In this document: positions 7,968-16,027 of the stretch, one piece after another
How the letters are laid out: every line of letters starts with the position of its first letter
Position numbering within the stretch: the stretch's first letter is position 1
Assembly (NCBI GenBank): GCA_017466325.1
Contig: JAFTUK010000020.1
Span: 1-44,978 of the forward strand
From: Bacteroidaceae bacterium
Lineage (GTDB): Bacteria; Bacteroidota; Bacteroidia; Bacteroidales; Bacteroidaceae
Length of the DNA stretch: 44,978 nt
Direction: 5' to 3'
Notes under the pieces: generated by a model
Told to the model about the DNA's origin: nothing
The model's input: the letters and a program-made list of their open reading frames with translations, nothing else
Databases searched by the model: none
Position numbers and translations under genes: made by a program

Positions 7968-9281
7968 ATGACATACGACCTTCATGCCTTAGGTATTGAG
8001 GCCTTGAATCCCATGCAGGAGGAGATGTTGGCCGAGGTTCGCCGCCACGACTCCCTTGTCTTGCTTTCCCCCACGGGCAGCGGCAAGACATTGGGCTATA
8101 TGCTTCCCGTCCTTGAGACCATGCAGCCCCAGCCACATCCTACGGTGCTGGTACTTGTGCCGAGCCGCGAACTTGCCATCCAGACGCAGGGCGTGGCATC
8201 CAAATTGTGCCGCGACACCAGGGCCAATGCCTGCTACGGAGGCCGTCCTGCCATGGACGAGCACCGTGCCATGCGCAACCTCTCTCCGCAGATGATAATA
8301 GGAACTCCCGGACGTGTGCTCGACCACATGCAGAAGGAGAATTTCGACTATACACACATTGACACTCTGGTCATAGACGAGTTCGACAAGTCCCTTGAAC
8401 TCGGCTTCCGCCAGCAGATGGCCGACATCTTGGCACTCCTCCCTTCGGTCAGGAAGCGTATCCTGCTTTCCGCCACGGACAGTCCCGAGATACCGTCCTT
8501 CGTGGGTGCCGGCAGGGTGCACCGCATGAACTACCTTGCCGATACCGATACTGACTATGCCGACCGCATCAGCCAGTACCTGCTCCGTTCTCCCGAAAAG
8601 GACAAACTGGAGACCCTCGGCCACTTGCTCTGCTCTCTGGGCAGCACTCCAAGCATCGTCTTCCTCAATTATCGAGAAGCCGTGGACCGTGTTTATCAGT
8701 TCCTCCATAAGGCCGGGTTCTGTGTCTCTGCTTTCCATGGCGCCATGGAGCAGAAGGACAGGGAAAGGGCCTTGTTCCGCTTCCAGAGCGGATGCGCCAA
8801 TGTGCTTGTAAGCACCGATCTTGCCGCCCGGGGGCTGGACATTGCAGGCGTGGAGAACATCATACACTATCACCTGCCCATGAACAGCGAGGCCTACATC
8901 CACCGCAACGGACGCACAGCCCGATGGGATAGGGCAGGGGCGTCGTACCTCATCCTGGGTCCCGAGGAGAATCTGGACAAACTGGATTGCCTTACGGACA
9001 TTACACCCATGGAGGTCCCCGACTCCTGTCACGTGCCCTCTTCCCGTTGGGAGACTCTCTACATCGGCCGGGGCAAGAAAGACAAGATAAACAAGGTGGA
9101 CATCGTGGGCTTCCTCAGCAAGACAGGAGGTCTCCAGCGCGACCAGTTGGGCATGGTCACCGTATTCCCCCACTGGTCCTTTGCCGCCGTGGAGCGCTCC
9201 TGCATACGTTCACTCATGTCGCGCATAGACGGACAGAAAATCAAGGGGCAGAAGACCATCATAGAACCCATACGCCGATAA
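7968..9281 (+). CDS. DEAD-box RNA helicase with a DEFD motif II
   Basis: A 437-residue superfamily 2 helicase. It has a Q-motif-like NPMQEEM (14-20), Walker A SPTGSGKT (34-41), motif Ia PSRELA (65-70), GTPGR, motif III SATDS, ARGLDIAG and motif VI HRNGRTAR. Motif II reads DEFD (137-140) in place of DEAD, and motif VI has Asn where Ile or Gly is usual. The catalytic Asp-Glu pair is kept, so it should hydrolyse ATP. The last 80 residues resemble an RNA-binding tail (basic GRGKKDKINKVDIVGFL), as in DbpA-like proteins. The start at 7968 is preferred to the in-frame TTG at 7917, which lacks family sequence. EttA follows, also a ribosome-linked factor. Confidence 0.88.
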   Translation: MTYDLHALGIEALNPMQEEMLAEVRRHDSLVLLSPTGSGKTLGYMLPVLETMQPQPHPTVLVLVPSRELAIQTQGVASKLCRDTRANACYGGRPAMDEHRAMRNLSPQMIIGTPGRVLDHMQKENFDYTHIDTLVIDEFDKSLELGFRQQMADILALLPSVRKRILLSATDSPEIPSFVGAGRVHRMNYLADTDTDYADRISQYLLRSPEKDKLETLGHLLCSLGSTPSIVFLNYREAVDRVYQFLHKAGFCVSAFHGAMEQKDRERALFRFQSGCANVLVSTDLAARGLDIAGVENIIHYHLPMNSEAYIHRNGRTARWDRAGASYLILGPEENLDKLDCLTDITPMEVPDSCHVPSSRWETLYIGRGKKDKINKVDIVGFLSKTGGLQRDQLGMVTVFPHWSFAAVERSCIRSLMSRIDGQKIKGQKTIIEPIRR

Positions 9282-9345
9282 GTCCGCACCGCAGGGCGGA
9301 CAAAGATACAACCAAGCAAAAAATAACAAACAACGACTATTATAC

Positions 9346-11040
9346 ATGGCAACAGTAGACGACAAGAAAATCATTTTCTCCATGGTTGGTGTGAGCAAGA
9401 CCATCACGCAGAACCAGAAACAAGTATTGAAGAACATCTACCTGAGTTTCTTCTATGGCGCCAAGATAGGCATCATAGGTCTGAACGGCTCAGGTAAGAC
9501 TACCCTGATGAAGATCATAGCAGGACTTGAACAACCCTCGCAGGGCGAGGTGGTGTGGAGTCCCGGCTACAGCGTGGGCTATCTGGAACAGGAACCTTAT
9601 CTGGACGATGAGAAGACCGTCCTGGAGGTTGTCAAGGAAGGCGTGAAGAACGTCGTTGACGCTCTGGACGAGTACAACGCCATCAACGACAAGTTCGGCC
9701 TGCCTGAATACTACGAGGACGAGGACAAGATGAACGCCCTCTTTGCACGACAGGGCGAACTTCAGGACATCCTCGATGCCACCGATGCATGGAATCTGGA
9801 CAGCCGTCTGGAACGTGCCATGGATGCCCTGCGCTGTCCTCCTGCCGATCAGAAATGTGCCGTGCTCTCAGGTGGTGAACGCCGCCGTGTGGCACTGTGC
9901 CGCCTGCTCCTGCAGAAACCCGATGTGCTCCTGCTCGACGAGCCTACCAACCACCTCGATGCCGAGAGCATCGACTGGCTGGAACAGCACCTGCAGCAGT
10001 ACGAGGGCACGGTAATCTGCGTTACCCACGACCGTTATTTCCTGGACGATGTGGCAGGATGGATTCTGGAACTTGACCGTGGCGAGGGCATACCCTGGCA
10101 GGGCAACTACAGTTCGTGGCTCGACCAGAAGACCAAGCGCATGGCACAGGAGGAGAAGGTGGCCAGCAAGCGCCGCAAGACCCTGGAGCGCGAGTTGGAG
10201 TGGGTACGCATGGCCCCCAAGGCACGTCAGGCCAAGGGCAAGGCCCGTCTGAAGTCCTACGAGAGCATGCTCAACCAGGAGCAGCGCGAGCGCGAGGAGA
10301 AACTGGAAATCTTCATCCCCAACGGTCCCCGTCTGGGCAACAAGGTCATCGAGGCACACGGCCTTTGCAAGGCCTATGGCGACAAGACCCTCATCAAGGA
10401 CCTCGACTTCATGCTCCCGCCCAACGGCATAGTAGGTGTCATCGGTCCCAACGGTGCAGGCAAGACAACCCTGTTCCGCATGATTATGGGTTTGGAAACT
10501 CCCGATGCAGGTACCTTCGAGGTGGGCGAGACTGTGAAACTGGCCTACGTTGACCAGAGCCACAAGGACATCACCGCCGATGCCAGCGTGTTCCAGGTTG
10601 TCAGCCAGGGCAACGAACTCATCCGCATGGGAGGCCGTGACATAAACACCCGCGCCTATCTGTCACGCTTCAACTTCACCGGTGCCGACCAGGAGAAGAA
10701 GTGCGGAGTCCTCTCCGGCGGTGAGCGCAACCGCCTGCACCTGGCCATGGCACTGAAGGAGGAAGGCAACGTGCTCCTGCTTGACGAGCCAACCAACGAC
10801 ATCGACGTGAACACCCTGCGTGCCCTTGAGGAAGGTCTCGAAGCCTTTGCCGGCTGCGCCGTGGTAATCAGCCACGACCGCTGGTTCCTGGACCGTATAT
10901 GCACCCACATCCTTGCCTATGAAGGCAATGGCGAAGTCTTCTTCTTCGAGGGATCGTATTCCGAGTACGAGCAGAACCGCTGCAAGCGCCTCGGCATAGA
11001 GGAACCCAAGCGCATCCGCTACCGCAAGTTGGATGATTAG
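9346..11040 (+). CDS. ettA: ABC-F translation factor EttA
   Basis: A 564-residue protein with two ABC ATPase domains and no membrane part. Walker A motifs are GLNGSGKT (45-52) and GPNGAGKT (near 369), each with an LSGGE signature and an LLLDEPTN Walker B. The linker after domain 1 (KVASKRRKTLERELEWVR, then a basic KARQAKGKARL stretch) is the P-site tRNA interaction motif of the EttA subgroup. The arm insertion in domain 1 also fits. EttA binds the ribosomal E site and gates elongation by ADP/ATP ratio. The length matches the family (about 555). It ends at a strong terminator. Confidence 0.95.
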   Translation: MATVDDKKIIFSMVGVSKTITQNQKQVLKNIYLSFFYGAKIGIIGLNGSGKTTLMKIIAGLEQPSQGEVVWSPGYSVGYLEQEPYLDDEKTVLEVVKEGVKNVVDALDEYNAINDKFGLPEYYEDEDKMNALFARQGELQDILDATDAWNLDSRLERAMDALRCPPADQKCAVLSGGERRRVALCRLLLQKPDVLLLDEPTNHLDAESIDWLEQHLQQYEGTVICVTHDRYFLDDVAGWILELDRGEGIPWQGNYSSWLDQKTKRMAQEEKVASKRRKTLERELEWVRMAPKARQAKGKARLKSYESMLNQEQREREEKLEIFIPNGPRLGNKVIEAHGLCKAYGDKTLIKDLDFMLPPNGIVGVIGPNGAGKTTLFRMIMGLETPDAGTFEVGETVKLAYVDQSHKDITADASVFQVVSQGNELIRMGGRDINTRAYLSRFNFTGADQEKKCGVLSGGERNRLHLAMALKEEGNVLLLDEPTNDIDVNTLRALEEGLEAFAGCAVVISHDRWFLDRICTHILAYEGNGEVFFFEGSYSEYEQNRCKRLGIEEPKRIRYRKLDD

Positions 11041-11103
11041 TTTGCATCTATAATACCTCCGACCGTACTATCGGTTGTCTGGTATTCCAAAAGCATTAAG
11101 AAT

Positions 11104-11150
11104 AATCGGCCATTAGGGAAAAGTGTATTTCAATCCTCTAATGGCCGATT
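11104..11150. terminator. Bidirectional-looking terminator between ettA and the Smr gene
   Basis: AATCGGCCATTAG (11104-11116) pairs perfectly with CTAATGGCCGATT (11138-11150), a 13-bp stem with a 21-nt loop. It lies between the convergent ettA and DUF2027/Smr genes. The T-run is weak on both strands. Confidence 0.7.
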
Positions 11151-11172
11151 TAGCGTAGGTTTACGTATATGC

Positions 11173-11877
11173 TTAACCGATAGTTACCATAGTTGCTCCG
11201 AAACCATATTGTTGGAAGGACGCGTCCTGGTGACGGCAGGTTTTATATGAGTATTTTAGTTCTGTGAGGATGGCTTTGCGAAGGACACCATCGCCATTGC
11301 CGTGGATGAATACTATACGGCGCCCATGGTCACGGCGGTATTGTTCCATCGTATCGCGAAAGATTTTCATCTGGTAGTCTTTGATTTCTGTGTTGGACAA
11401 TCCCGAGGTGCTGTCCAGAAGGGCATGGGCATGCAAATCAACTTCGATGATTTCGTCTTTTGCGGGTTTCTTTGTCTGTGTCTTTCCGTTTCCTGAAATT
11501 TCAGTAGTACGTACATGTGCCCTCAGTGCATTGGATGCTTCCAACTCGTCTATGCGGTGGGAGAGTTTTTGTACCATACGCTCCAGTTTACATAAGCGTT
11601 CCTCCAGAGACTCCCTTTCCTCTGCGCCAGAAGGTGCGTGCTGCTTCTGTTGTTGTGCCGGACTGTATGCGGAATCGGTTGGTTTCTTCTGGGAAATGTC
11701 ACTTGCCGGTGAAACTTTGTTGTTTTCCGGTATGACAACTAAATCACTTTCAAGCATAGGAATCTCGAAACCGTCCTTGTCTTCAACCAAGATAAATCCT
11801 CCCTTGCGGAATCCCGTAACAACGCCTCCTCCGACTTCTCGGAGGAAGCGCACCTTATCGCCAATATTTATACTCAT
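11173..11877 (-). CDS. DUF2027 and Smr-domain protein
   Basis: A 234-residue protein in three parts. The N-terminal 50 residues (GDKVRFLREVGGGVVTGF) are a small beta barrel of the DUF2027 type. A polar linker ends in a likely coiled coil (about 85-115, EERLCKLERMVQKL). The last 90 residues are an Smr domain with the VDLHAHAL and FIHGNGDGVLR motifs. Smr domains nick DNA or cleave RNA at collided ribosomes in other proteins (MutS2, SmrB). The usual second motif is HGxGxG; here it is HGNGDG, so it is intact. It lies downstream of fucP on the same strand but is probably not part of fucose catabolism. Confidence 0.85.
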   Translation of the reverse strand: MSINIGDKVRFLREVGGGVVTGFRKGGFILVEDKDGFEIPMLESDLVVIPENNKVSPASDISQKKPTDSAYSPAQQQKQHAPSGAEERESLEERLCKLERMVQKLSHRIDELEASNALRAHVRTTEISGNGKTQTKKPAKDEIIEVDLHAHALLDSTSGLSNTEIKDYQMKIFRDTMEQYRRDHGRRIVFIHGNGDGVLRKAILTELKYSYKTCRHQDASFQQYGFGATMVTIG

Positions 11878-11886
11878 GTAGCAATG

Positions 11887-11918
11887 CAGTGTTAGTTTAT
11901 GGTATCTTTCAATGCAAA
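11887..11918 (-). promoter_or_regulatory. Possible promoter of the Smr gene
   Basis: On the minus strand TTTG (11915-11918) is followed after 20 bases by TAACACTG (11887-11894), a two-base departure from TAnnTTTG. It overlaps the end of fucP and would separate the Smr gene from the fuc operon. Confidence 0.3.
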
Positions 11919-11919
11919 C

Positions 11920-13206
11920 TTACACCAACTTTCTATACGAACGTATGCCGTAGATGGTGATGAAGAAGAAGCAAATCAGAGGCAGGACGAAGGATACGTT
12001 TACGGCAGGGTGGCCGGAGATGGTCCCCATGTCGATGATAGTTCCCTGCAATGGGGGCATGATGGCACCGCCAACGATGGCCATGACAAGGAAGGCCGCA
12101 CCAAGTGATGTGTCTCTGCTGTCAACGTTCTCCAGGGCTATGCCGTAGATGGTGGGGAACATCAGGGACATGAAGGCAGAGATGCCCACGAGGCAGTACA
12201 GGCCGGTCATGCCAACAATAAGTATGGAGCCCAAAGTGCAAAGCATTGCACCAATGCCAAACACGGCAAGCAAGGCTCGTGAGTTTACGTATTTCATCAG
12301 GAACGTGCTGATGAAACGGCTGCACAGGAACATGCTCATGGCAAAGATGTTGTAGTTCTGTGCCGTGGCCTTGTTTATGCCCAGATTGTCGGCATACTGG
12401 ATGATGAAGGTCCATACCATTATCTGTGCGGCAACGTAGAACATCTGTGTCAGCACACCTTCGCGGTAGATGGTGTTGTGCCAAAGGCGTCTGAGTGTGT
12501 GCATGGCTGAATCCTGCTCGGCATTGGCCGATGTCTGTGGCATTTTCTTGAAGGCAATGATGATGAACATTATCAGCACCACAATGCCAAGCATTACATA
12601 CGGGTCGCGGATAACCTCCAGGTCATGCAGACGGATTTCTGCCTTTTCTGCCTCGCTCAGTGTGTGGAAGAAGGTGTTGCCCATTTCATCGCGCCTGTCC
12701 GACCAAAGGGCGGGGAGTACCACCAGCGATGCAACGGCCATTCCGGAGAGCGAACCCATGGGATTGAAGGCCTGTGCAAGGTTCAGTCGGCGGGTGGAAG
12801 TCTCCTTGGAACCGAGTGAGAGGATGAACGGATTTGCCGTAGTTTCCAGGAAGGCAAGACCGAATGTCAGAATATAAAGCGACAGGCAGAAGAACAGAAA
12901 GTTCTGCATTGATGCCGCCGGGATAAAGAGAAATGCACCTGTGGCATAAAGTCCTAATCCCAAGAGTATTCCGCTCTTGTAGCTGAACTTTCTGATGAAG
13001 AGCGCTGCCGGTACTGCCATGGTGGCGTATCCGCCATAGAAGGCGCATTGCACCCACGAGGCTTGGAATGCGGAAAGCTCCATCACCGTCTGGAAGGCTG
13101 CCACCATGGGGTTCGTTATGTCATTGGCGAAGCCCCACAGTGCAAACAGGGAGGTGATTAGGATGAAGGTGATAAGATATTTCTTTTCTACGAGTTTTTG
13201 TTGCAT
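11920..13206 (-). CDS. fucP: L-fucose:H+ symporter
   Basis: A 428-residue major facilitator protein with about twelve membrane segments, carrying L-fucose in with protons. It has the FucP-family N-terminal segment ITSLFALWGFANDITNPMV, with the Asn-Asp pair, and FLETTANPFILSLG. The start at 13206 (MQQKLVEKKYLIT) gives the usual length; the longer frame to 13380 overlaps the mutarotase gene and adds 58 low-quality residues. It is the last gene of the fuc operon, 29 bases after the mutarotase stop. Confidence 0.93.
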   Translation of the reverse strand: MQQKLVEKKYLITFILITSLFALWGFANDITNPMVAAFQTVMELSAFQASWVQCAFYGGYATMAVPAALFIRKFSYKSGILLGLGLYATGAFLFIPAASMQNFLFFCLSLYILTFGLAFLETTANPFILSLGSKETSTRRLNLAQAFNPMGSLSGMAVASLVVLPALWSDRRDEMGNTFFHTLSEAEKAEIRLHDLEVIRDPYVMLGIVVLIMFIIIAFKKMPQTSANAEQDSAMHTLRRLWHNTIYREGVLTQMFYVAAQIMVWTFIIQYADNLGINKATAQNYNIFAMSMFLCSRFISTFLMKYVNSRALLAVFGIGAMLCTLGSILIVGMTGLYCLVGISAFMSLMFPTIYGIALENVDSRDTSLGAAFLVMAIVGGAIMPPLQGTIIDMGTISGHPAVNVSFVLPLICFFFITIYGIRSYRKLV

Positions 13207-13235
13207 GGTATATTTAGATAGGTCGTGTAAGTGAA

Positions 13236-13622
13236 TCAATACAGATGGAACATGCGCTCCATCAGTTGCCATTTCTCTGCCGAGGACATTCCTGCCTTGA
13301 CCAGTTGGAACTCTGCCATGTAGTCTTCCCATTCTGCCTGGCGGGGTAGGGTGGCGAGGCGTGCCATTGCCGTGTCCCATTCGAAGTCAAGGGGAGTTTC
13401 CACAATCATGAAGAGGCGTGTGCCAAGGATGTATATCTCCATCTCCAGTATGCCCACCTCGCGGATGCCTGCAAGGATTTCCTTCCAGGCATGCTCCTTG
13501 CTGTGGCGGCGCCGGTACTCGGCAATGAGTTCAGGGTTGTCCTTCAGGTCCAGTGTCTGGCAATAGCGCTTTACGGGACCGTTGTATTCTTGTACGGGAT
13601 AGCCGTTCTTTGGATTTTCCAT
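13236..13622 (-). CDS. RhaM-type sugar mutarotase (probably L-fucose)
   Basis: A 128-residue protein of the L-rhamnose mutarotase family (DUF718 ferredoxin-like fold). It has the conserved YRRRHSKEHAWKEI segment with the catalytic His40 position and a C-terminal MERMFHLY resembling the family's EVFYLP end. These enzymes interconvert pyranose anomers. Its place between fucK and fucP implies L-fucose as substrate, although FucU, the classical fucose mutarotase, has an unrelated fold. It is about 20 residues longer at the N-terminus than E. coli RhaM. Confidence 0.82.
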   Translation of the reverse strand: MENPKNGYPVQEYNGPVKRYCQTLDLKDNPELIAEYRRRHSKEHAWKEILAGIREVGILEMEIYILGTRLFMIVETPLDFEWDTAMARLATLPRQAEWEDYMAEFQLVKAGMSSAEKWQLMERMFHLY

Positions 13623-13643
13623 GTAATAGGGTTTTGTTGTGTG

Positions 13644-15065
13644 TTAGATGTTGTTCGGTTCAAAGACTTTGGGCGTTACGCTGCGGCGTACCACCTCGCG
13701 CAGTTCGGCAAGGTCCGCCACCTCTCCGGCAGCCATGGCCTGCACCAGGATATTGCCCATCGCCGTTGCCTCAACGGGGCCTGCCCATACGGGTATCCCC
13801 AGGGCATCTGCCGTGAACTGGTTGAGCAATCCGTTTTGCGAACCGCCGCCGATTATGTGCAGACGCTTCAGGCTTTCGGGCAGAAGTCCGTTCACGCCCT
13901 CTATGGCATCCTTGTACTTCTTGGCAAGCGACTGGAACAGGCAACGTACGAACTCGCCCTTCGTCTGAGGTACGGGTTGGTTGCTCTGCCTGCAATAGTC
14001 GGAGATTGCCTTTTCCATGGACGGGGGATTGGTGAAGGCCGCATCTGCCACGGGAATGATGCTGGATATGCTTGCCTGTGCGGCGGCAGGCAGCAGTTCG
14101 CCGAAGGTCTGTTCCTCGCCACGCTCCTTCCATTCCGCCATGAGGCGTTGCAGTATCCACAGGCCGGTGATGTTCTGCAGGAAACGTATGCGTCCGCCTA
14201 CGCCGCCTTCGTTGGTAAACTCTGCCTGGCGTGCCTCTTCGGTAAGGATGGGTTCGGGCAGTTCTATGCCCAGCAGCGACCATGTGCCTGAACTGAGGAA
14301 GGCCACAGGACCGTCGCCCTCTATTGCCGGAACGGCGGCAACGGCAGATGCCGTGTCGTGCGAGCCTACAGCAATCACCTTCACGTCTTTCAGTCCTGTC
14401 TCCTCGGCAATGTCCTTGCGTAGTTCGCCACGCACCGTGCCTGGCATCACTATGTCGCCGAAGATGCGCTTGGGCAGTCCCAAGGCTTCTATTGTTTCCC
14501 ACGACCATTCCCTGCGCTTGGCGTCCAGCAGTTCCGATGTGGAGGCTATGCAGTATTCGTTGGTGGCCTTGCCTGTGAGGAAGTAACTGAACAGGTCGGG
14601 CATAAAGAGAAGATGCTCTGCCGCCTCCAGTTGTGCCGTGCCCTTTATGCTGAGCAACTGTGCCAGGGTGTTGATTTCCATCACCTGTATGCCGGTGGTG
14701 GCATAGTGTTCGGTGGGGTTGAGTGTTTCAAACAACTTCTCCGTCATGCCGGCAGTCCTTGCATCGCGATAGCACACGGGATTGCCCAGCAGTTGGCCGT
14801 CGCGGTCGATGAGGCCGAAGTCCACGCCCCAGGTGTCCACGCCAATGCTTTCCACCTCGTAGCCTTTTGACGCGGCTTTCTTCAGGCCTGCCTTCATGTC
14901 CTCGAACAGGGCAGGGAAGTCCCAGTAGACGTGGTCGCCGAGGCGTACCTGGCGGTTGCCGAAACGGTGTATCTCTTCCATTGTCAGTTTGCCGTCTTCT
15001 AACCATCCGGCAATGACACGTCCGCTACCGCCGCCGAAGTCGGCCGCAAGATATACTTTGCTCAT
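13644..15065 (-). CDS. fucK: L-fuculokinase of the RhaB type (FGGY family)
   Basis: A 473-residue sugar kinase. The N-terminus (YLAADFGGGSGRVIAG) is the phosphate-binding loop, and GVDTWGVDFGLID and HIIGGGSQNGLLNQ are FGGY-family motifs. By sequence it is closer to rhamnulokinase RhaB than to E. coli FucK. The operon holds fucI and fucA but no rhamnose isomerase or rhamnulose-phosphate aldolase, so L-fuculose is the likely substrate. It would make L-fuculose-1-phosphate for FucA. The functional name rests on context; the kinase family is sure. Confidence 0.85.
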   Translation of the reverse strand: MSKVYLAADFGGGSGRVIAGWLEDGKLTMEEIHRFGNRQVRLGDHVYWDFPALFEDMKAGLKKAASKGYEVESIGVDTWGVDFGLIDRDGQLLGNPVCYRDARTAGMTEKLFETLNPTEHYATTGIQVMEINTLAQLLSIKGTAQLEAAEHLLFMPDLFSYFLTGKATNEYCIASTSELLDAKRREWSWETIEALGLPKRIFGDIVMPGTVRGELRKDIAEETGLKDVKVIAVGSHDTASAVAAVPAIEGDGPVAFLSSGTWSLLGIELPEPILTEEARQAEFTNEGGVGGRIRFLQNITGLWILQRLMAEWKERGEEQTFGELLPAAAQASISSIIPVADAAFTNPPSMEKAISDYCRQSNQPVPQTKGEFVRCLFQSLAKKYKDAIEGVNGLLPESLKRLHIIGGGSQNGLLNQFTADALGIPVWAGPVEATAMGNILVQAMAAGEVADLAELREVVRRSVTPKVFEPNNI

Positions 15066-15149
15066 GTTGTTTTGTCTTGTTTAAAGGCAAAGGATGAAAA
15101 CACCCGGCGCCCGGCCATAGGCATTTCCATCCGTTGCATTCTTGGTTGA

Positions 15150-15797
15150 TTACTGTTGCAGGGGAGTCTTCTTGCCCAGAACGTAGATGTCCAGGTCCTC
15201 TATCTCCTGAGGTGTGAGCACGGAGTAGTCGCCACCAGTCTGTACGATGATGCGGCATGCCATCTCAAAGAACATGGCCCGTTCGAAAGCCTGGTCGAAA
15301 TCCTTGCCGCAAACCACCTGTCCGTGATTGGTGAGCAGGATGGAGTTGTGGTCCTGCATTGCTTCAACTACTGCTTTTGCTAATTCGGGTGAACCAGGTC
15401 TTAAATAGGGTATTACGGGAATCTCACGACCTACATGGCAGGGTACCTCGGCGGTTACATTGAAGTTCTCGGGCTTCTTCTTCATGCAAGACACTGCGGT
15501 GGCATAGGGAGACTGGAAGTGCAGCACTACATTCACGTCGGGACGTGCACGCAATACGCCCAGATGGAAGCCGCTTTCCATGGAAGGCTTCACGCCGTTC
15601 AGCACCTCGCCGGTGGCAACTACACACTGGGAAACCTTCTCCTTCTGCAGGGTGGGAACCCATGACCCTGTGCCCGACACAAGGGCCTCGTCGCCCAGGC
15701 GCCATGAAAGGTTGCCGCTGCTGCACACTGTAAGTCCGGCATCGCCCACACGGTGTGCCTGCTTGATGAATTCCTCTATATGAAGATTGGTAATCAT
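15150..15797 (-). CDS. fucA: L-fuculose-1-phosphate aldolase
   Basis: A 215-residue class II aldolase, the same length as E. coli FucA. It splits L-fuculose-1-phosphate to DHAP and L-lactaldehyde. Conserved features are SSGNLSWR (phosphate loop), Glu74 (catalytic position), His93 and His158 (in LLTNHGQ). The second zinc-ligand position of the usual HxH is Gln95 (LHFQSPYA) here. The gene follows fucO after a 230-bp gap with four tandem hairpins and precedes fucK by 84 bp. Confidence 0.9.
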   Translation of the reverse strand: MITNLHIEEFIKQAHRVGDAGLTVCSSGNLSWRLGDEALVSGTGSWVPTLQKEKVSQCVVATGEVLNGVKPSMESGFHLGVLRARPDVNVVLHFQSPYATAVSCMKKKPENFNVTAEVPCHVGREIPVIPYLRPGSPELAKAVVEAMQDHNSILLTNHGQVVCGKDFDQAFERAMFFEMACRIIVQTGGDYSVLTPQEIEDLDIYVLGKKTPLQQ

Positions 15798-15898
15798 GAT
15801 TCTTGTCTTTTATTATTATATAAATAAGGTGTAGTGTTTTCTTGAATCTGCGATGCTGCTATATGTGTGTTACGGCAATGCTGTCGTATCTCTGCATT

Positions 15899-15984
15899 TC
15901 TGTTGTAGTATCAACAGGGAAGTGTTGATGTAGCAACACTGCGGTGTTGATGTATCAACAAACCAGTGTTGTCAGTACAACACT
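15899..15984. repeat. Four tandem palindromes at 22-bp period (array A)
   Basis: Four units, centred at 15908.5, 15930.5, 15952.5 and 15974.5, are exactly 22 bp apart. Unit 2 is AGTGTTGATGTAGCAACACT, with a 7-bp stem. Unit 4 is AGTGTTGTCAGTACAACACT (9-bp stem counting one more flanking pair). Units 1 and 3 have 6-bp stems built on TGTTG/CAACA. The two-base joins are GA, GC and CC. The array sits between the fucO stop and the fucA start. Confidence 0.85.
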
Positions 15985-16027
15985 GCCGTAACTATACTAT
16001 AGCATTATGCGCATCATTGCGGAATGG

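Noticed and set aside
7989-9173. 394-codon minus-strand frame inside the DEAD-box gene
   Set aside because: All helicase motifs are on the plus strand; the other frame shows no domain.
15899-15984. CRISPR array
   Set aside because: The units are palindromes at a 22-bp period with 2-bp joins; there are no unique 30-bp spacers and no cas genes.
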